A DNA stretch of 64,000 nt from Pseudomonas sp. ok272 (GCF_900109995.1 NZ_FOCB01000003.1:124001-188000); one strand, 5' to 3'; numbered from the stretch's first letter, positions 8,786-19,764 are shown. Numbers and translations: made by a program. The notes: generated from the letters alone by a model not told the origin.

Positions 8786-9241
8786 ATGCACGCTTTGCAA
8801 GCCAAGATCCTCGACCCACGCATCGGCAGTGAGTTCCCGCTGCCCCAGTACGCCACCCCGGGCTCCGCCGGCCTCGACCTGCGCGCCATGCTGGAGCAGG
8901 ACACCATCATCCAGCCGGGCGAAACCCTGCTGATCCCCACCGGCCTGTCGGTCTACATCGGCGACCCGGGCCTGGCAGCCCTGATCCTGCCGCGCTCGGG
9001 CCTGGGCCATAAGCACGGCATCGTGCTGGGCAACCTGGTGGGCCTGATCGACTCCGACTACCAGGGCCCGCTGATGGTGTCGTGCTGGAACCGTGGCCAG
9101 AACGCATTCAAGATCGAAGTCGGCGAACGCCTGGCCCAACTGGTTCTGGTGCCTGTGGTGCAGGCCCATTTCGAGCTGGTCGACGAGTTCGACGAAACCC
9201 AGCGCGGCACCGGCGGCTTCGGTCATTCCGGCAGCCACTGA
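8786..9241 (+). CDS. dut: Deoxyuridine 5'-triphosphate nucleotidohydrolase
   Basis: A 151-residue trimeric dUTPase that removes dUTP and supplies dUMP for thymidylate synthesis. All five conserved motifs are visible: [12 protein letters not shown] (24-35), [11 protein letters not shown] (about 70-80), GLIDSDYQG (about 87-95), [12 protein letters not shown] (about 113-124) and the C-terminal GTGGFGHSG that closes over the active site. Length is normal. The coaBC-dut pairing is conserved in proteobacteria. Confidence 0.97.
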   Translation: MHALQAKILDPRIGSEFPLPQYATPGSAGLDLRAMLEQDTIIQPGETLLIPTGLSVYIGDPGLAALILPRSGLGHKHGIVLGNLVGLIDSDYQGPLMVSCWNRGQNAFKIEVGERLAQLVLVPVVQAHFELVDEFDETQRGTGGFGHSGSH

Positions 9242-9340
9242 TTTCACCCTGCCAGGGCCCGGCACCCCGCCCAGCCCCGGCAAACGGCTTTGCGTTCCAG
9301 GATGAACCCCGCACAGACGCCATCAGTTGGAGCAACCCCA

Positions 9341-10732
9341 GTGACCCGCGACATTGCCCCCGCGTTCCCCGACAGTATTTTTCGCGCCTACGACATTCGT
9401 GGCGTCGTGCCCAAAACCCTGACCGCTGAAACCGCCTACTGGATCGGCCGCGCGATTGGCGCCCAGACCCTGGCCCAGGGCGAACCGAACATCAGCGTTG
9501 GCCGGGACGGCCGCCTGTCGGGTCCGGAACTTGTCGAGCAACTGATCCAAGGCCTGGCCGACAGCGGCTGCCACGTCAGCGACGTTGGCCTCGTACCGAC
9601 GCCGGCGTTGTATTACGCCGCCAACGTCCTGGCCGGCACGTCCGGGGTGATGCTCACCGGCAGCCACAACCCGTCGGACTACAACGGCTTCAAGATCGTC
9701 ATCGCCGGCGACACCCTGGCCAACGAACAGATCCTGGCCCTGCACCAGCGCCTGAAGAGCAACGACCTGAGCCGCGGCCAGGGCAGCGTCACCCGGGTAG
9801 AGATCCTCGAACGCTACCGCGACGAAATCGTCCAGGGCATCCAGCTCGCCCGTCGCCTCAAGGTCGTGGTCGACTGCGGCAACGGCGCTGCCGGCGTGAT
9901 CGCGCCACAGCTGATCGAAGCGCTGAACTGCGAAGTCATCCCGCTGTTCTGCGACGTCGATGGCCACTTCCCCAACCATCACCCGGACCCCGGCAAGCCG
10001 GAAAACCTGGTCGACCTGATTGCCAAGGTCAAGGAAACCAACGCCGACCTGGGCCTGGCCTTCGACGGCGATGGCGACCGCGTCGGCGTGGTGACCAACA
10101 CCGGCGAGATCGTCTTCCCTGACCGCCTGCTGATGCTGTTCGCCCGGGACGTGCTGGCACGCAACCCCGAGGCGCAGATCATCTTCGACGTCAAATGCAC
10201 CCGGCGCCTGACTCCGCTGATCAAGGCATATGGCGGCCAACCACTGATGTGGAAGACCGGCCACTCGCTGATCAAGAAGAAAATGAAACAGACCGGCGCC
10301 CTGTTGGCCGGCGAGATGAGCGGGCACATCTTCTTCAAGGAGCGCTGGTTCGGTTTCGACGACGGCATCTACAGCGCCGCGCGCCTGCTGGAGATCCTGA
10401 GCAAGGAGCCCGCCAGCGCCCAGGCCCTGTTCGAGACGTTCCCGGACGACGTTTGCACGCCGGAAATCAATATCCATGTGACCGAAGAGAGCAAATTCAG
10501 CATCATTGATGCACTGCACGACGCCCAATGGGGCGCCGGGGCCGACCTGACCACCATTGACGGCGTGCGCGTCGACTATGCGCAGGGCTGGGGCCTGGTT
10601 CGCGCGTCCAACACCACACCGGTGCTGGTGCTGCGCTTCGAAGCCGACAACGAGGCCGAGCTGCAGCGCATCAAGGATGTGTTCCACGCCCAGCTCAAAC
10701 GTGTTGCACCTGACATCCCACTACCGTTTTGA
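9341..10732 (+). CDS. algC: Phosphomannomutase/phosphoglucomutase
   Basis: Interconverts mannose-6-P and mannose-1-P and the glucose equivalents, feeding alginate, LPS and other polysaccharides. The serine phosphorylation loop is GSHNPSDYNGFK, the metal loop is DGDGDR, and the sugar-binding region is GEMSGHIFF. I chose the GTG start at 9341 because it has GGAG eight bases upstream and gives 463 residues, the length I recall for PAO1 AlgC. An ATG at 9302 would add 13 residues that resemble no conserved part. No long N-terminal membrane extension is present. Confidence 0.93.
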   Translation: MTRDIAPAFPDSIFRAYDIRGVVPKTLTAETAYWIGRAIGAQTLAQGEPNISVGRDGRLSGPELVEQLIQGLADSGCHVSDVGLVPTPALYYAANVLAGTSGVMLTGSHNPSDYNGFKIVIAGDTLANEQILALHQRLKSNDLSRGQGSVTRVEILERYRDEIVQGIQLARRLKVVVDCGNGAAGVIAPQLIEALNCEVIPLFCDVDGHFPNHHPDPGKPENLVDLIAKVKETNADLGLAFDGDGDRVGVVTNTGEIVFPDRLLMLFARDVLARNPEAQIIFDVKCTRRLTPLIKAYGGQPLMWKTGHSLIKKKMKQTGALLAGEMSGHIFFKERWFGFDDGIYSAARLLEILSKEPASAQALFETFPDDVCTPEINIHVTEESKFSIIDALHDAQWGAGADLTTIDGVRVDYAQGWGLVRASNTTPVLVLRFEADNEAELQRIKDVFHAQLKRVAPDIPLPF

Positions 10733-10770
10733 CTTTTTTCAAGCGCCTTTTTGAAGCGCCGGAGTCCTGA

Positions 10771-11676
<906 letters not shown>

Positions 11677-11691
11677 ACCCCGGCGCCTACG

Positions 11692-11732
11692 AAAAGACCC
11701 CGCTCAGCCTGGCTGAGCGGGGTCTTTTTTTG
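11692..11732. terminator. Rho-independent terminator of argB (and facing pyrE)
   Basis: A 15-bp stem, AGACCCCGCTCAGCC / GGCTGAGCGGGGTCT, with a tight loop, an A run on the left and seven Ts on the right. It lies 16 bases after the argB stop and between convergent genes. Confidence 0.93.
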
Positions 11733-11744
11733 CCGACGATCCCC

Positions 11745-11834
11745 GTAGGAGCGAGGCTTGCCCGCGAAAACGATCTGCCTACCAACAAGAATGTTGAATG
11801 TGGCAACCTCTTCGCGGGCAAGCCTCGCTCCTAC
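11745..11834. repeat. REP pair (type GTAGGAGCGAGGCTTGCCCG)
   Basis: Two inverted copies of GTAGGAGCGAGGCTTGCCCG, one complemented, with a spacer of about 45 bases. It is a different REP subfamily from the GTGGGAGCGAGCCTGCTCG type seen elsewhere in the window. It lies between the argB terminator and the pyrE stop. Confidence 0.9.
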
Positions 11835-11845
11835 GCCAGTCGGTG

Positions 11846-12490
11846 TTACACGCCAAACTGCGCGCGATAGGCTTCAACCGCTGGCAAATGCTGCTTGAGC
11901 TGTGGGTCGTCCGCCAGGAACTCCAGCACCTGGTTCAGCGAAACAATGCTGATCACGGGAATGCCAAAGTCACGCTCGACTTCCTGGATCGCCGACAACT
12001 CGCCGTTGCCACGCTCCTGGCGGTTCAGGGCAATCAGCACGCCAGCGGCCTTGGCGCCGTCCTGGGAAGCGATGATCTGCATCACCTCACGGATCGCCGT
12101 GCCGGCAGTGATCACGTCGTCGATGATCAGCACTTCACCGGTCAACGGCGCGCCCACCAGGCTGCCACCTTCGCCATGGGCCTTGGCTTCCTTGCGGTTG
12201 AAACACCAGGGCAGATCGCGGTCATGATGCTCGGCCAGGGCCACGGCCGTGGTCGCCGCCAAAGGGATGCCCTTGTAGGCTGGGCCAAACAAGACGTCGA
12301 AGGAAATGCCGCTCTGGGCAATGGCGGCAGCGTAGAAACGCCCCAGTTGCGCCAGGGCAGAGCCGGAGTTGAACAGGCCGGCATTGAAGAAATACGGGCT
12401 GGTACGCCCGGACTTCAGGGTGAACTCACCGAAGCGCAAAACGCCGCGATCGATGGCAAAACGAATGAAATCGCGCTGATACGCTTGCAT
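11846..12490 (-). CDS. pyrE: Orotate phosphoribosyltransferase
   Basis: Converts orotate and PRPP to orotidine monophosphate in pyrimidine synthesis. The 214-residue length is normal. The PRPP-binding motif [16 protein letters not shown] (about 121-136) and the flexible loop with [11 protein letters not shown] (about 103-113) are present. It is divergent from crc across an 81-base gap, as in other pseudomonads. Confidence 0.97.
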   Translation of the reverse strand: MQAYQRDFIRFAIDRGVLRFGEFTLKSGRTSPYFFNAGLFNSGSALAQLGRFYAAAIAQSGISFDVLFGPAYKGIPLAATTAVALAEHHDRDLPWCFNRKEAKAHGEGGSLVGAPLTGEVLIIDDVITAGTAIREVMQIIASQDGAKAAGVLIALNRQERGNGELSAIQEVERDFGIPVISIVSLNQVLEFLADDPQLKQHLPAVEAYRAQFGV

Positions 12491-12514
12491 GAAAAAACCC
12501 CAGATACCACGGAT

Positions 12515-12549
12515 TTAGCTAATTAGGTAGACGCCGTGTATCATACACG
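12515..12549 (+). promoter_or_regulatory. Putative crc promoter with palindrome
   Basis: TTAGCT (12515-12520), an 18-base spacer and TATCAT (12539-12544) form a weak sigma-70-like pair upstream of crc. The -10 box lies inside a perfect 15-base palindrome, CGTGTAT-C-ATACACG (12535-12549), which could be an operator for crc or the divergent pyrE. No regulator is known to me for this site. Confidence 0.4.
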
Positions 12550-12571
12550 CACGCGATTTTTGGGGCCATTT

Positions 12572-13351
12572 ATGCGGATCATCAGTGTGAACGTTAATGG
12601 TATTCAGGCTGCAGTCGAGCGCGGTTTGCTCAGTTGGCTGCAAGCACAGAATGCCGACGTCATCTGCCTGCAGGACACCCGCGCCTCCGCCTTTGAACTG
12701 GACGATCCAGCCTTCCAACTGGATGGCTACTTCCTTTATGCCTGCGATGCCGAAGTACCCACCCAAGGTGGTGTGGCTTTGTATTCGCGGTTGCAACCGA
12801 AGGCTGTCATCAGCGGTCTTGGTTTCGAGACGGCCGACCGCTACGGGCGCTACCTGCAAGCCGATTTCGATAAGGTCAGCATCGCGACCTTGCTACTCCC
12901 ATCCGGGATGAACGGCGATGAAGACTTGAACCAGAAGTTCAAGCTAATGGACGATTTCGCCCGTTATCTGGATAAACAGCGACGCAAACGTCGCGAGTAC
13001 ATTTACTGTGGCTCGCTGTACGTGGCGCAACAGAAGCTGGATATCAAGAACTGGCGCGACAGCCAGCAATCCCCGGGCTTCCTGGCACCTGAGCGTGCCT
13101 GGATGGACGAGATTGTCGGCAACATGGGGTATGTCGATGCCCTGCGTGAAGTCAGCCGTGAAGGTGACCAGTACAGCTGGTGGCCCGATAACGAACAGGC
13201 TGAGATGCTCAACCTGGGCTGGCGTTTCGACTACCAGTTGCTGACCCCGGGCCTGCGCCGCTTTGTCCGTAGCGCACGCCTGCCACGCCAGCCGCGGTTC
13301 TCGCAACACGCACCGCTGATCGTCGACTACGACTGGACGCTGACCATCTAA
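12572..13351 (+). CDS. crc: Catabolite repression control protein
   Basis: Crc works with Hfq to block translation of catabolic mRNAs while preferred carbon sources are available. The 259-residue length equals what I recall for P. aeruginosa Crc. The start is at the ATG for MRIISVNVNG, the first strand of the exonuclease III/endonuclease fold; the 12 extra codons upstream are discarded. The fold is present (NADVICLQDTR at about 28-38) but family members are known to lack nuclease activity. A terminator follows directly. Confidence 0.97.
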   Translation: MRIISVNVNGIQAAVERGLLSWLQAQNADVICLQDTRASAFELDDPAFQLDGYFLYACDAEVPTQGGVALYSRLQPKAVISGLGFETADRYGRYLQADFDKVSIATLLLPSGMNGDEDLNQKFKLMDDFARYLDKQRRKRREYIYCGSLYVAQQKLDIKNWRDSQQSPGFLAPERAWMDEIVGNMGYVDALREVSREGDQYSWWPDNEQAEMLNLGWRFDYQLLTPGLRRFVRSARLPRQPRFSQHAPLIVDYDWTLTI

Positions 13352-13369
13352 GCGTCGTTTCGTGGATGC

Positions 13370-13399
13370 AAAAAAGCCGACGTCACCGTCGGCTTTTTT
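13370..13399. terminator. Bidirectional terminator between crc and rph
   Basis: AAAAAAGCCGACG, a TCAC loop, then CGTCGGCTTTTTT. A 7-bp GC stem is extended by A-T pairs, with a T run in each direction, between convergent genes. Confidence 0.93.
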
Positions 13400-13423
13400 G
13401 TGCACGCTGATTGATCAAGCGAC

Positions 13424-14146
13424 TCAGTCAGCCAGTGCAGCCGTTTGCAGCGCGAAGATTTCGCTCATGCCTTTCTTGGCCAGCTCCAGCATGGCCGTCA
13501 GCTCTTCAGGCTGGAACGGTGCGCCTTCGGCGGTGCCCTGCACTTCGATGAACCCGCCCGTGCTGGTCATGACCACGTTCAGGTCGGTCTCGGCAGCGGA
13601 GTCTTCCAGGTAGTCGAGGTCCAACACCGGCTCGCCCTGGTACATGCCGACCGAAACGGCCGCAATCATTTGCTTGAGCGGATCGCCGCCTTTCAAGCCG
13701 CCGCGCTTCTTGATGACTTTCAAGGCATCGACCAACGCCACCATGGCGCCCGTGATGGACGCGGTGCGCGTCCCGCCGTCGGCCTGGATCACGTCGCAGT
13801 CGACGTACAGGGTGACGTCGCCCAGCTTGGACATGTCCAGGGCTGCGCGCAGGGAGCGACCGATCAGGCGCTGGATCTCCAGGGTGCGACCACCCTGCTT
13901 GCCACGGCTGGCTTCACGCTGGTTACGCTCGCCGGTGGCGCGCGGCAGCATGCCGTACTCGGCGGTCAACCAGCCCTGGCCCTGGCCCTTGAGGAAACGC
14001 GGCACACCGTTCTCGACGCTGACGGTGCAAATCACCTTGGTATCACCAAACTCGACCAGTACAGATCCCTCGGCGTGTTTGGTGTAGTTGCGGGTGATGC
14101 GGATCGAGCGCAGCTGATCGGCAGCGCGACCACTTGGACGTTTCAT
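13424..14146 (-). CDS. rph: Ribonuclease PH
   Basis: A phosphorolytic 3'-to-5' exoribonuclease that trims tRNA precursors. The 240-residue protein shows [13 protein letters not shown] at the start, [15 protein letters not shown] (about 27-41), [13 protein letters not shown] (about 67-79) and the phosphate-binding region [11 protein letters not shown] (about 124-134). Full length, unlike the frameshifted rph of some E. coli K-12 strains. It is divergent from yicC. Confidence 0.97.
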   Translation of the reverse strand: MKRPSGRAADQLRSIRITRNYTKHAEGSVLVEFGDTKVICTVSVENGVPRFLKGQGQGWLTAEYGMLPRATGERNQREASRGKQGGRTLEIQRLIGRSLRAALDMSKLGDVTLYVDCDVIQADGGTRTASITGAMVALVDALKVIKKRGGLKGGDPLKQMIAAVSVGMYQGEPVLDLDYLEDSAAETDLNVVMTSTGGFIEVQGTAEGAPFQPEELTAMLELAKKGMSEIFALQTAALAD

Positions 14147-14293
14147 AGAGGAACACCTGTACGGAGGACGGAAAACTGCCGAGCATTATAAGGCGAGCGG
14201 GCACGCCTGGGCACTTCTAAAAAACCCGGGGCCCAGGCGAGCGCTCTGGACCGGGCGGCACGACGAACAGCAGCGCTTTGTCACACGCGCCGT

Positions 14294-14323
14294 TTGGGAG
14301 CATCCGCTGCACTGCGCTACAAT
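14294..14323 (+). promoter_or_regulatory. Sigma-70 promoter of yicC-gmk
   Basis: TTGGGA (14294-14299), an 18-base spacer and TACAAT (14318-14323). The -10 is one base from consensus. It lies about 90 bases upstream of the yicC start in the rph/yicC divergent region. Confidence 0.6.
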
Positions 14324-14412
14324 CCTGCGCCTTGTCAGCCCGCGGGCTTCCATCCATCAGACCGGTCCGTTGAACCCACAGGTTCGGCGCCGGCCAATCG
14401 CGAGGTACCTCC

Positions 14413-15276
14413 ATGGTGCACAGCATGACCGCCTTCGCCCGTGTCGAGAAAGCCGGCAGCCAGGGCACCCTGAGCTGGGAACTGCGCTCGGTCAACAGCC
14501 GCTACCTGGAACCGCACCTGCGCCTGCCGGAATCCTTCCGCGACCTCGAAGGCAACGTGCGCGAAGCGCTGCGCCAGGGCGTATCGCGCGGCAAGCTCGA
14601 ATGCACGCTGCGCTTTACCGAGGAAACCACCGGCAAAGCGCTGCAAGTCGACCGCGAACGCGCCGCGCAACTGGTCGCCGCGGCCGAAACCATCGCCAGC
14701 CTGATCAACAACCCTGCCGCGCTGAATCCGTTGGAAGTGCTGGCCTGGCCTGGCGTGCTGGTGGCGGACGCCAGCGACCCGCAAGCGCTGAATGCCGAGG
14801 CACTGGCCCTGTTCAACCAGGGTCTCAAGGAACTCAAGGCCGGTCGTGAGCGTGAAGGCGCGGAACTGGCCCGCCTGATCAACGAGCGCCTCACCAGCAT
14901 TGAACAGGACGTGGCGACCGTGCGTGAACTGGTCCCGCAGATGCTCGCCACCCAGCGCCAGAAGGTGCTCGATCGTTTCGCCGACATGCAGGCCGAACTC
15001 GACCCGCAGCGCCTGGAACAGGAAATGGTCATGCTCGCGCAAAAAAGCGACGTTGCCGAAGAACTGGACCGCCTGAGCACTCACATCATCGAAGTACGGC
15101 GCGTGCTCAAGTCTGGCGGCGCTGCCGGACGGCGCCTGGACTTCCTGATGCAAGAGCTCAACCGCGAAGCCAACACACTGGGCTCCAAAGCCTTCGACCC
15201 GCGCAGCACCCAGGCGGCGGTCAACCTCAAAGTGTTGATCGAACAAATGCGCGAACAAGTGCAGAACATTGAGTAA
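14413..15276 (+). CDS. yicC: YicC/YloC family endoribonuclease
   Basis: A 287-residue protein of the YicC family, recently recognised as endoribonucleases that act on small RNAs. N-terminal domain (1-155) starts MVHSMTAFAR and contains ELRSVNSRYLEPHLRLPE; the C-terminal DUF1732 domain (about 200-287) carries EELDRLSTHI and GRRLDFLMQELNREANTLGSK, the conserved His/Glu-rich block. It is followed after 12 bases by gmk, a common pairing. Confidence 0.95.
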   Translation: MVHSMTAFARVEKAGSQGTLSWELRSVNSRYLEPHLRLPESFRDLEGNVREALRQGVSRGKLECTLRFTEETTGKALQVDRERAAQLVAAAETIASLINNPAALNPLEVLAWPGVLVADASDPQALNAEALALFNQGLKELKAGREREGAELARLINERLTSIEQDVATVRELVPQMLATQRQKVLDRFADMQAELDPQRLEQEMVMLAQKSDVAEELDRLSTHIIEVRRVLKSGGAAGRRLDFLMQELNREANTLGSKAFDPRSTQAAVNLKVLIEQMREQVQNIE

Positions 15277-15909
<633 letters not shown>

Positions 15910-15977
15910 AACAGCACTTCCCAAAACCGCTGCAAGGGCCTTACATTGGCACTTGTAGCGCGTTGAAGGGCTTGGTT

Positions 15978-16014
15978 AAAAAATCAGCGCTTCCCTAATC
16001 GCTGGTGATTTTTT
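15978..16014 (+). terminator. Rho-independent terminator after gmk
   Basis: AAAAAATCA-GCG on the left pairs with CGC and TGATTTTTT on the right (TGG bulge), with a 10-base loop and a T run. It separates the yicC-gmk unit from rpoZ-spoT. Confidence 0.75.
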
Positions 16015-16077
16015 AAACTGTTGAGTCCGCTCGCCCAACCGGGCAGCGCGCATATTGCATTCGCTCCGAGGAATACC

Positions 16078-16341
16078 ATGGCCCGCGTAACCGTTGAAGA
16101 CTGCCTAGAACACGTGGAAAACCGCTTTGAGCTGGTCATGCTCTCTACCAAGCGTGCCCGTCAACTGGCCACCGGCGGCAAAGAGCCACTGGTCCAGTGG
16201 GAAAACGACAAGCCTACCGTTGTTGCCCTGCGCGAAATCGCTGAAGGCCTGATGAGCTACGAGTTCATCGCCAACGCCGAGATCGTCGAAGACGAACCGC
16301 TGTTCGCAGCGTTCGAGGACGAGTCCAACGAGGCCGTCTAA
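16078..16341 (+). CDS. rpoZ: RNA polymerase omega subunit
   Basis: An 87-residue protein starting [20 protein letters not shown], with the conserved [15 protein letters not shown] stretch and an acidic C-terminus. Omega helps assemble RNA polymerase and forms part of a ppGpp site, so its place just upstream of spoT is meaningful. The start is the ATG with GAGGAAT upstream. The longer open frame ahead of it is intergenic. Confidence 0.97.
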   Translation: MARVTVEDCLEHVENRFELVMLSTKRARQLATGGKEPLVQWENDKPTVVALREIAEGLMSYEFIANAEIVEDEPLFAAFEDESNEAV

Positions 16342-16398
16342 GTCTATGCCTGGTCGACGTAGCACGGCGCGGGGTCACAGCCATCGGCAGGAGTCATC

Positions 16399-18504
16399 AT
16401 GCCGAGCATAGACGCCCTCGCCGATCGCTTATCGGCCTACCTCGGCACCGACCAGGTCAACCTGGTCCGCCGAGCGTACTTCTACGCCGAACAAGCCCAC
16501 GACGGCCAACGCCGCCGCAGCGGCGAAGCGTACGTCACGCACCCGCTGGCGGTTGCAAACATTCTTGCCGACATGCACATGGACCATCAGAGCCTGATGG
16601 CGGCGATGCTGCATGACGTGATCGAAGACACCGGGATTGCCAAGGAAGCGCTGCAAGCGCAGTTCGGCGAAACCGTGGCCGAACTGGTCGACGGGGTCAG
16701 CAAGTTGACCCAGATGAACTTCGAGACCAAGGCCGAAGCCCAAGCCGAAAACTTCCAGAAGATGGCCATGGCCATGGCCCGCGACATTCGCGTGATCCTG
16801 GTCAAGCTGGCCGACCGCCTGCACAACATGCGCACGCTGGAAGTGCTGTCCGGCGAAAAGCGCCGGCGCATCGCCAAGGAAACCCTGGAAATCTACGCAC
16901 CCATCGCCAACCGGCTGGGCATGCACGCGATTCGTATCGAGTTCGAAGACCTGGGCTTCAAGGCCATGCACCCGATGCGGTCCGCGCGGATCTACCAGGC
17001 CGTCAAGCGCGCCCGGGGCAACCGCAAGGAAATCGTCAACAAAATCGAAGAGTCGCTGAGCCACTGCCTCGCGATCGACGGCATCCAGGGCGAAGTCAGC
17101 GGCCGGCAGAAGCACCTCTACGGCATCTACAAGAAAATGCGCGGCAAGCGTCGGGCCTTCAACGAGATCATGGACGTCTATGCGTTCCGGATCATCGTCG
17201 ACAAGGTCGATACCTGCTACCGCGTGCTGGGCGCTGTACATAATTTGTACAAACCGTTGCCGGGGCGCTTCAAGGATTACATCGCGATCCCCAAGGCCAA
17301 CGGCTATCAGTCGCTGCACACCACGCTGTTCGGCATGCACGGCGTACCGATCGAGATCCAGATCCGTACCCGTGAAATGGAAGAGATGGCCAACAACGGC
17401 ATTGCCGCGCACTGGCTGTACAAATCCAGTGGCGACGAGCAGCCAAAAGGCACCCATGCCCGCGCCCGCCAATGGGTCAAGGGCGTGCTGGAGATGCAGC
17501 AACGCGCCGGCAACTCGCTGGAATTCATCGAAAGCGTGAAGATCGACCTGTTCCCGGACGAGGTCTACGTGTTCACGCCCAAGGGCCGGATCATGGAGCT
17601 GCCCAAAGGCTCCACGGCGGTCGATTTCGCCTACGCGGTACACACCGACGTCGGCAACAGCTGCATCGCTTGCCGGATCAACCGGCGCCTGGCCCCGCTG
17701 TCCGAACCGCTGCAAAGTGGCTCCACCGTCGAGATCGTCAGCGCCCCGGGCGCCCGGCCGAACCCGGCGTGGCTCAACTTCGTGGTCACCGGCAAGGCCC
17801 GCACCCACATTCGCCACGCGCTGAAACTGCAGCGTCGCTCCGAGTCCATCAGCCTGGGCGAACGCCTGCTGAACAAGGTACTCAATGGTTTCGACAGTTC
17901 CCTGGAAAAAGTCCCGGCCGAGCGCATCAAGGCCATGCTCGCCGAATACCGCCTCGAACTGATCGAGGACCTGCTCGAAGACATTGGCCTGGGCAACCGC
18001 ATGGCCTACGTGGTGGCGCGCCGCCTGCTCGGCGAAGGCGAACAACTGCCCAGCGCCGAAGGCCCGCTGGCCATTCGTGGCACCGAAGGCCTGGTGCTCA
18101 GCTACGCCAAGTGCTGCACGCCGATCCCCGGTGACCCGATTGTCGGCCACCTGTCGGCGGGCAAGGGCATGGTCGTGCACCTGGACAACTGCCGCAACAT
18201 CAGCGAAATCCGCCACAACCCGGAAAAATGCATCCAGCTCTCCTGGGCCAAGGATGTGACCGGCGAATTTAATGTCGAACTGCGCGTCGAACTGGAACAC
18301 CAGCGCGGCCTGATTGCCCTGCTGGCCAGCAGCGTCAACGCCGCCGACGGCAACATCGAAAAAATCAGCATGGACGAACGCGACGGTCGCATCAGCGTGG
18401 TCCAACTGGTGGTCAGCGTGCATGACCGCGTGCACCTGGCCCGCGTGATCAAGAAACTGCGCGCCCTGACCGGAGTGATCCGCATCACCCGCATGCGTGC
18501 ATAA
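16399..18504 (+). CDS. spoT: Bifunctional (p)ppGpp synthetase/hydrolase
   Basis: Controls stringent-response alarmone levels. The 701-residue protein has the expected order: HD hydrolase (about 25-180) with HDVIEDT (73-79), synthetase (about 235-345) with GIYKKMRGK and KDYIAIPKANGYQSLHTT, TGS domain (about 385-445) starting DLFPDEVYVFTPKGR, a helical part with the CC motif YAKCCTPIPGD, and a C-terminal ACT domain (about 625-701). The catalytic hydrolase residues are intact, which fits SpoT. It is 57 bases after rpoZ. Confidence 0.97.
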   Translation: MPSIDALADRLSAYLGTDQVNLVRRAYFYAEQAHDGQRRRSGEAYVTHPLAVANILADMHMDHQSLMAAMLHDVIEDTGIAKEALQAQFGETVAELVDGVSKLTQMNFETKAEAQAENFQKMAMAMARDIRVILVKLADRLHNMRTLEVLSGEKRRRIAKETLEIYAPIANRLGMHAIRIEFEDLGFKAMHPMRSARIYQAVKRARGNRKEIVNKIEESLSHCLAIDGIQGEVSGRQKHLYGIYKKMRGKRRAFNEIMDVYAFRIIVDKVDTCYRVLGAVHNLYKPLPGRFKDYIAIPKANGYQSLHTTLFGMHGVPIEIQIRTREMEEMANNGIAAHWLYKSSGDEQPKGTHARARQWVKGVLEMQQRAGNSLEFIESVKIDLFPDEVYVFTPKGRIMELPKGSTAVDFAYAVHTDVGNSCIACRINRRLAPLSEPLQSGSTVEIVSAPGARPNPAWLNFVVTGKARTHIRHALKLQRRSESISLGERLLNKVLNGFDSSLEKVPAERIKAMLAEYRLELIEDLLEDIGLGNRMAYVVARRLLGEGEQLPSAEGPLAIRGTEGLVLSYAKCCTPIPGDPIVGHLSAGKGMVVHLDNCRNISEIRHNPEKCIQLSWAKDVTGEFNVELRVELEHQRGLIALLASSVNAADGNIEKISMDERDGRISVVQLVVSVHDRVHLARVIKKLRALTGVIRITRMRA

Positions 18505-18543
18505 CTCATCACCTAGCCCAACGATTATTACAAGGAGTCATCA

Positions 18544-18924
18544 ATGACCAAGACCGTTATCACCAGCGACAAAGCCCCGGCCGCCATCGGCACCTACTCC
18601 CAGGCAATCAAGGCGGGCAACACCGTCTACATGTCCGGCCAGATCCCACTCGACCCAAAGACCATGGAACTGGTTGAAGGCTTCGAAGCCCAGACCATCC
18701 AGGTGTTCGAGAACCTCAAGTCGGTAGCCGAGGCTGCAGGCGGTTCGTTCAAGGACATCGTCAAGCTGAACATCTTCCTCACCGACCTGAGCCACTTCGC
18801 CAAGGTCAACGAGATCATGGGCACTTACTTCGAGCAGCCTTACCCAGCACGCGCCGCCATCGGCGTGGCCGCCCTGCCAAAGGGTTCGCAGGTTGAAATG
18901 GACGCCATCCTGGTCCTCGAGTAA
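18544..18924 (+). CDS. ridA: 2-iminobutanoate/2-iminopropanoate deaminase
   Basis: Hydrolyses reactive enamine/imine intermediates released by PLP enzymes. The 126-residue trimeric RidA/YjgF protein shows [11 protein letters not shown] (about 30-40), the catalytic Arg in [14 protein letters not shown] (about 102-115) and the C-terminal EMDAI strand. It is 39 bases after spoT with AAGGAG before the ATG, the usual spoT-ridA order. Confidence 0.97.
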   Translation: MTKTVITSDKAPAAIGTYSQAIKAGNTVYMSGQIPLDPKTMELVEGFEAQTIQVFENLKSVAEAAGGSFKDIVKLNIFLTDLSHFAKVNEIMGTYFEQPYPARAAIGVAALPKGSQVEMDAILVLE

Positions 18925-18931
18925 CACGCGC

Positions 18932-18954
18932 GGCGCAACCTGCCAGGTTGCGCC
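18932..18954. other. Perfect hairpin downstream of ridA
   Basis: GGCGCAACCT-GCC-AGGTTGCGCC: a 10-bp stem with a 3-base loop directly after ridA and 27 bases before the lipoprotein gene. It lacks a T run, so it may be an mRNA 3'-end stabiliser or attenuator rather than a standard terminator. Confidence 0.6.
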
Positions 18955-18980
18955 GACTCCGCTTCCAAAGGATTCCCCCC

Positions 18981-19721
18981 ATGCGCAAAGCGCTCGCTCT
19001 CTCGTTGCTCGCAGTGTTCCTGGGTGGTTGTGCCAGCGACCCTGCCGACCGCGACATCAGCGGCACCTGGATCAACCAGGCAGCAATCGATACAGCCGCC
19101 AAAGGCGTTCCCCTGCGTGAAGCCCTGCAAGCCAACGGCCCGAACCTGGAATGGGACGTCAACACCCGCGCAGGTCAAGCGCGCTACACCAATGGTTTTG
19201 AAACCGTAGAAGGCAAGGTCCTGGGCGAACAGTCCGGCACCTGGAAAGTCGAGATCTACGGCAGCTCCGGCACCGATTTGAAACGCGACGGCAAACAACT
19301 GCTGCAAGTGGCCAACGACAACGAGCCCGAGCAGGCCTTTGACCGTGCCAAAGACCCCGCGCCCGAAGGTGCACCCCTGGGTGCCAGCTTCGAGCGCGCC
19401 CTGTATTCCGCCTACCTGGGCGGTGGCTGGAAAATCGTCAATGGCCCGGGCGAAGGCAGCACCGTGCAGTTCCAGGCCGATGGCGCCGTTCAGGGCCTGC
19501 CCGGCGCTGACCGCTACGCCCTATGCCTGGCGGGCGATTGCGCGTCAATGAGCGGCGGCAACGATACCGTCTGGTTGCAACTCAACGGCCAGGGCAATCC
19601 GTGGATCTTCACCCGCAAGGGCAAAGAGTTGGAGATCTTCCAGGCCGTCAACAGCGCCCAGGCGGATGAAGTGCCATCGTTCTCCCCCGGCAATCGCCAG
19701 TGGACGCTGGAAAAGCAGTGA
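18981..19721 (+). CDS. Predicted lipoprotein of unknown function
   Basis: A 246-residue protein with a lipoprotein signal peptide: MRKALALSLLAVFLGGC, lipobox LGGC, lipidated Cys at about 17. The Asp after the Cys region (C-A-S-D) does not strictly fit the inner-membrane retention rule, so it is probably sorted to the outer membrane. The mature part reads as beta-rich (GTWKVEIYGSSG, GSTVQFQADG, NDTVWLQLNG), and I recognise no family. The start ATG follows CCAAAGGAT. It could share transcription with ridA, the two being separated only by a hairpin. Confidence 0.85.
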   Translation: MRKALALSLLAVFLGGCASDPADRDISGTWINQAAIDTAAKGVPLREALQANGPNLEWDVNTRAGQARYTNGFETVEGKVLGEQSGTWKVEIYGSSGTDLKRDGKQLLQVANDNEPEQAFDRAKDPAPEGAPLGASFERALYSAYLGGGWKIVNGPGEGSTVQFQADGAVQGLPGADRYALCLAGDCASMSGGNDTVWLQLNGQGNPWIFTRKGKELEIFQAVNSAQADEVPSFSPGNRQWTLEKQ

Positions 19722-19764
19722 TCTAACGCCCCTCCTCCTGTGGGAAGAGGGGTAGCCCTTGAAG

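Noticed and set aside
9302..9340. ATG start for algC at 9302
   Set aside because: A GTG at 9341 has a better-placed GGAG and gives the expected 463 residues; the ATG remains a minor alternative.
16429..18435. A 668-codon minus-strand frame opposite spoT
   Set aside because: Antisense shadow of spoT; no recognisable motifs.
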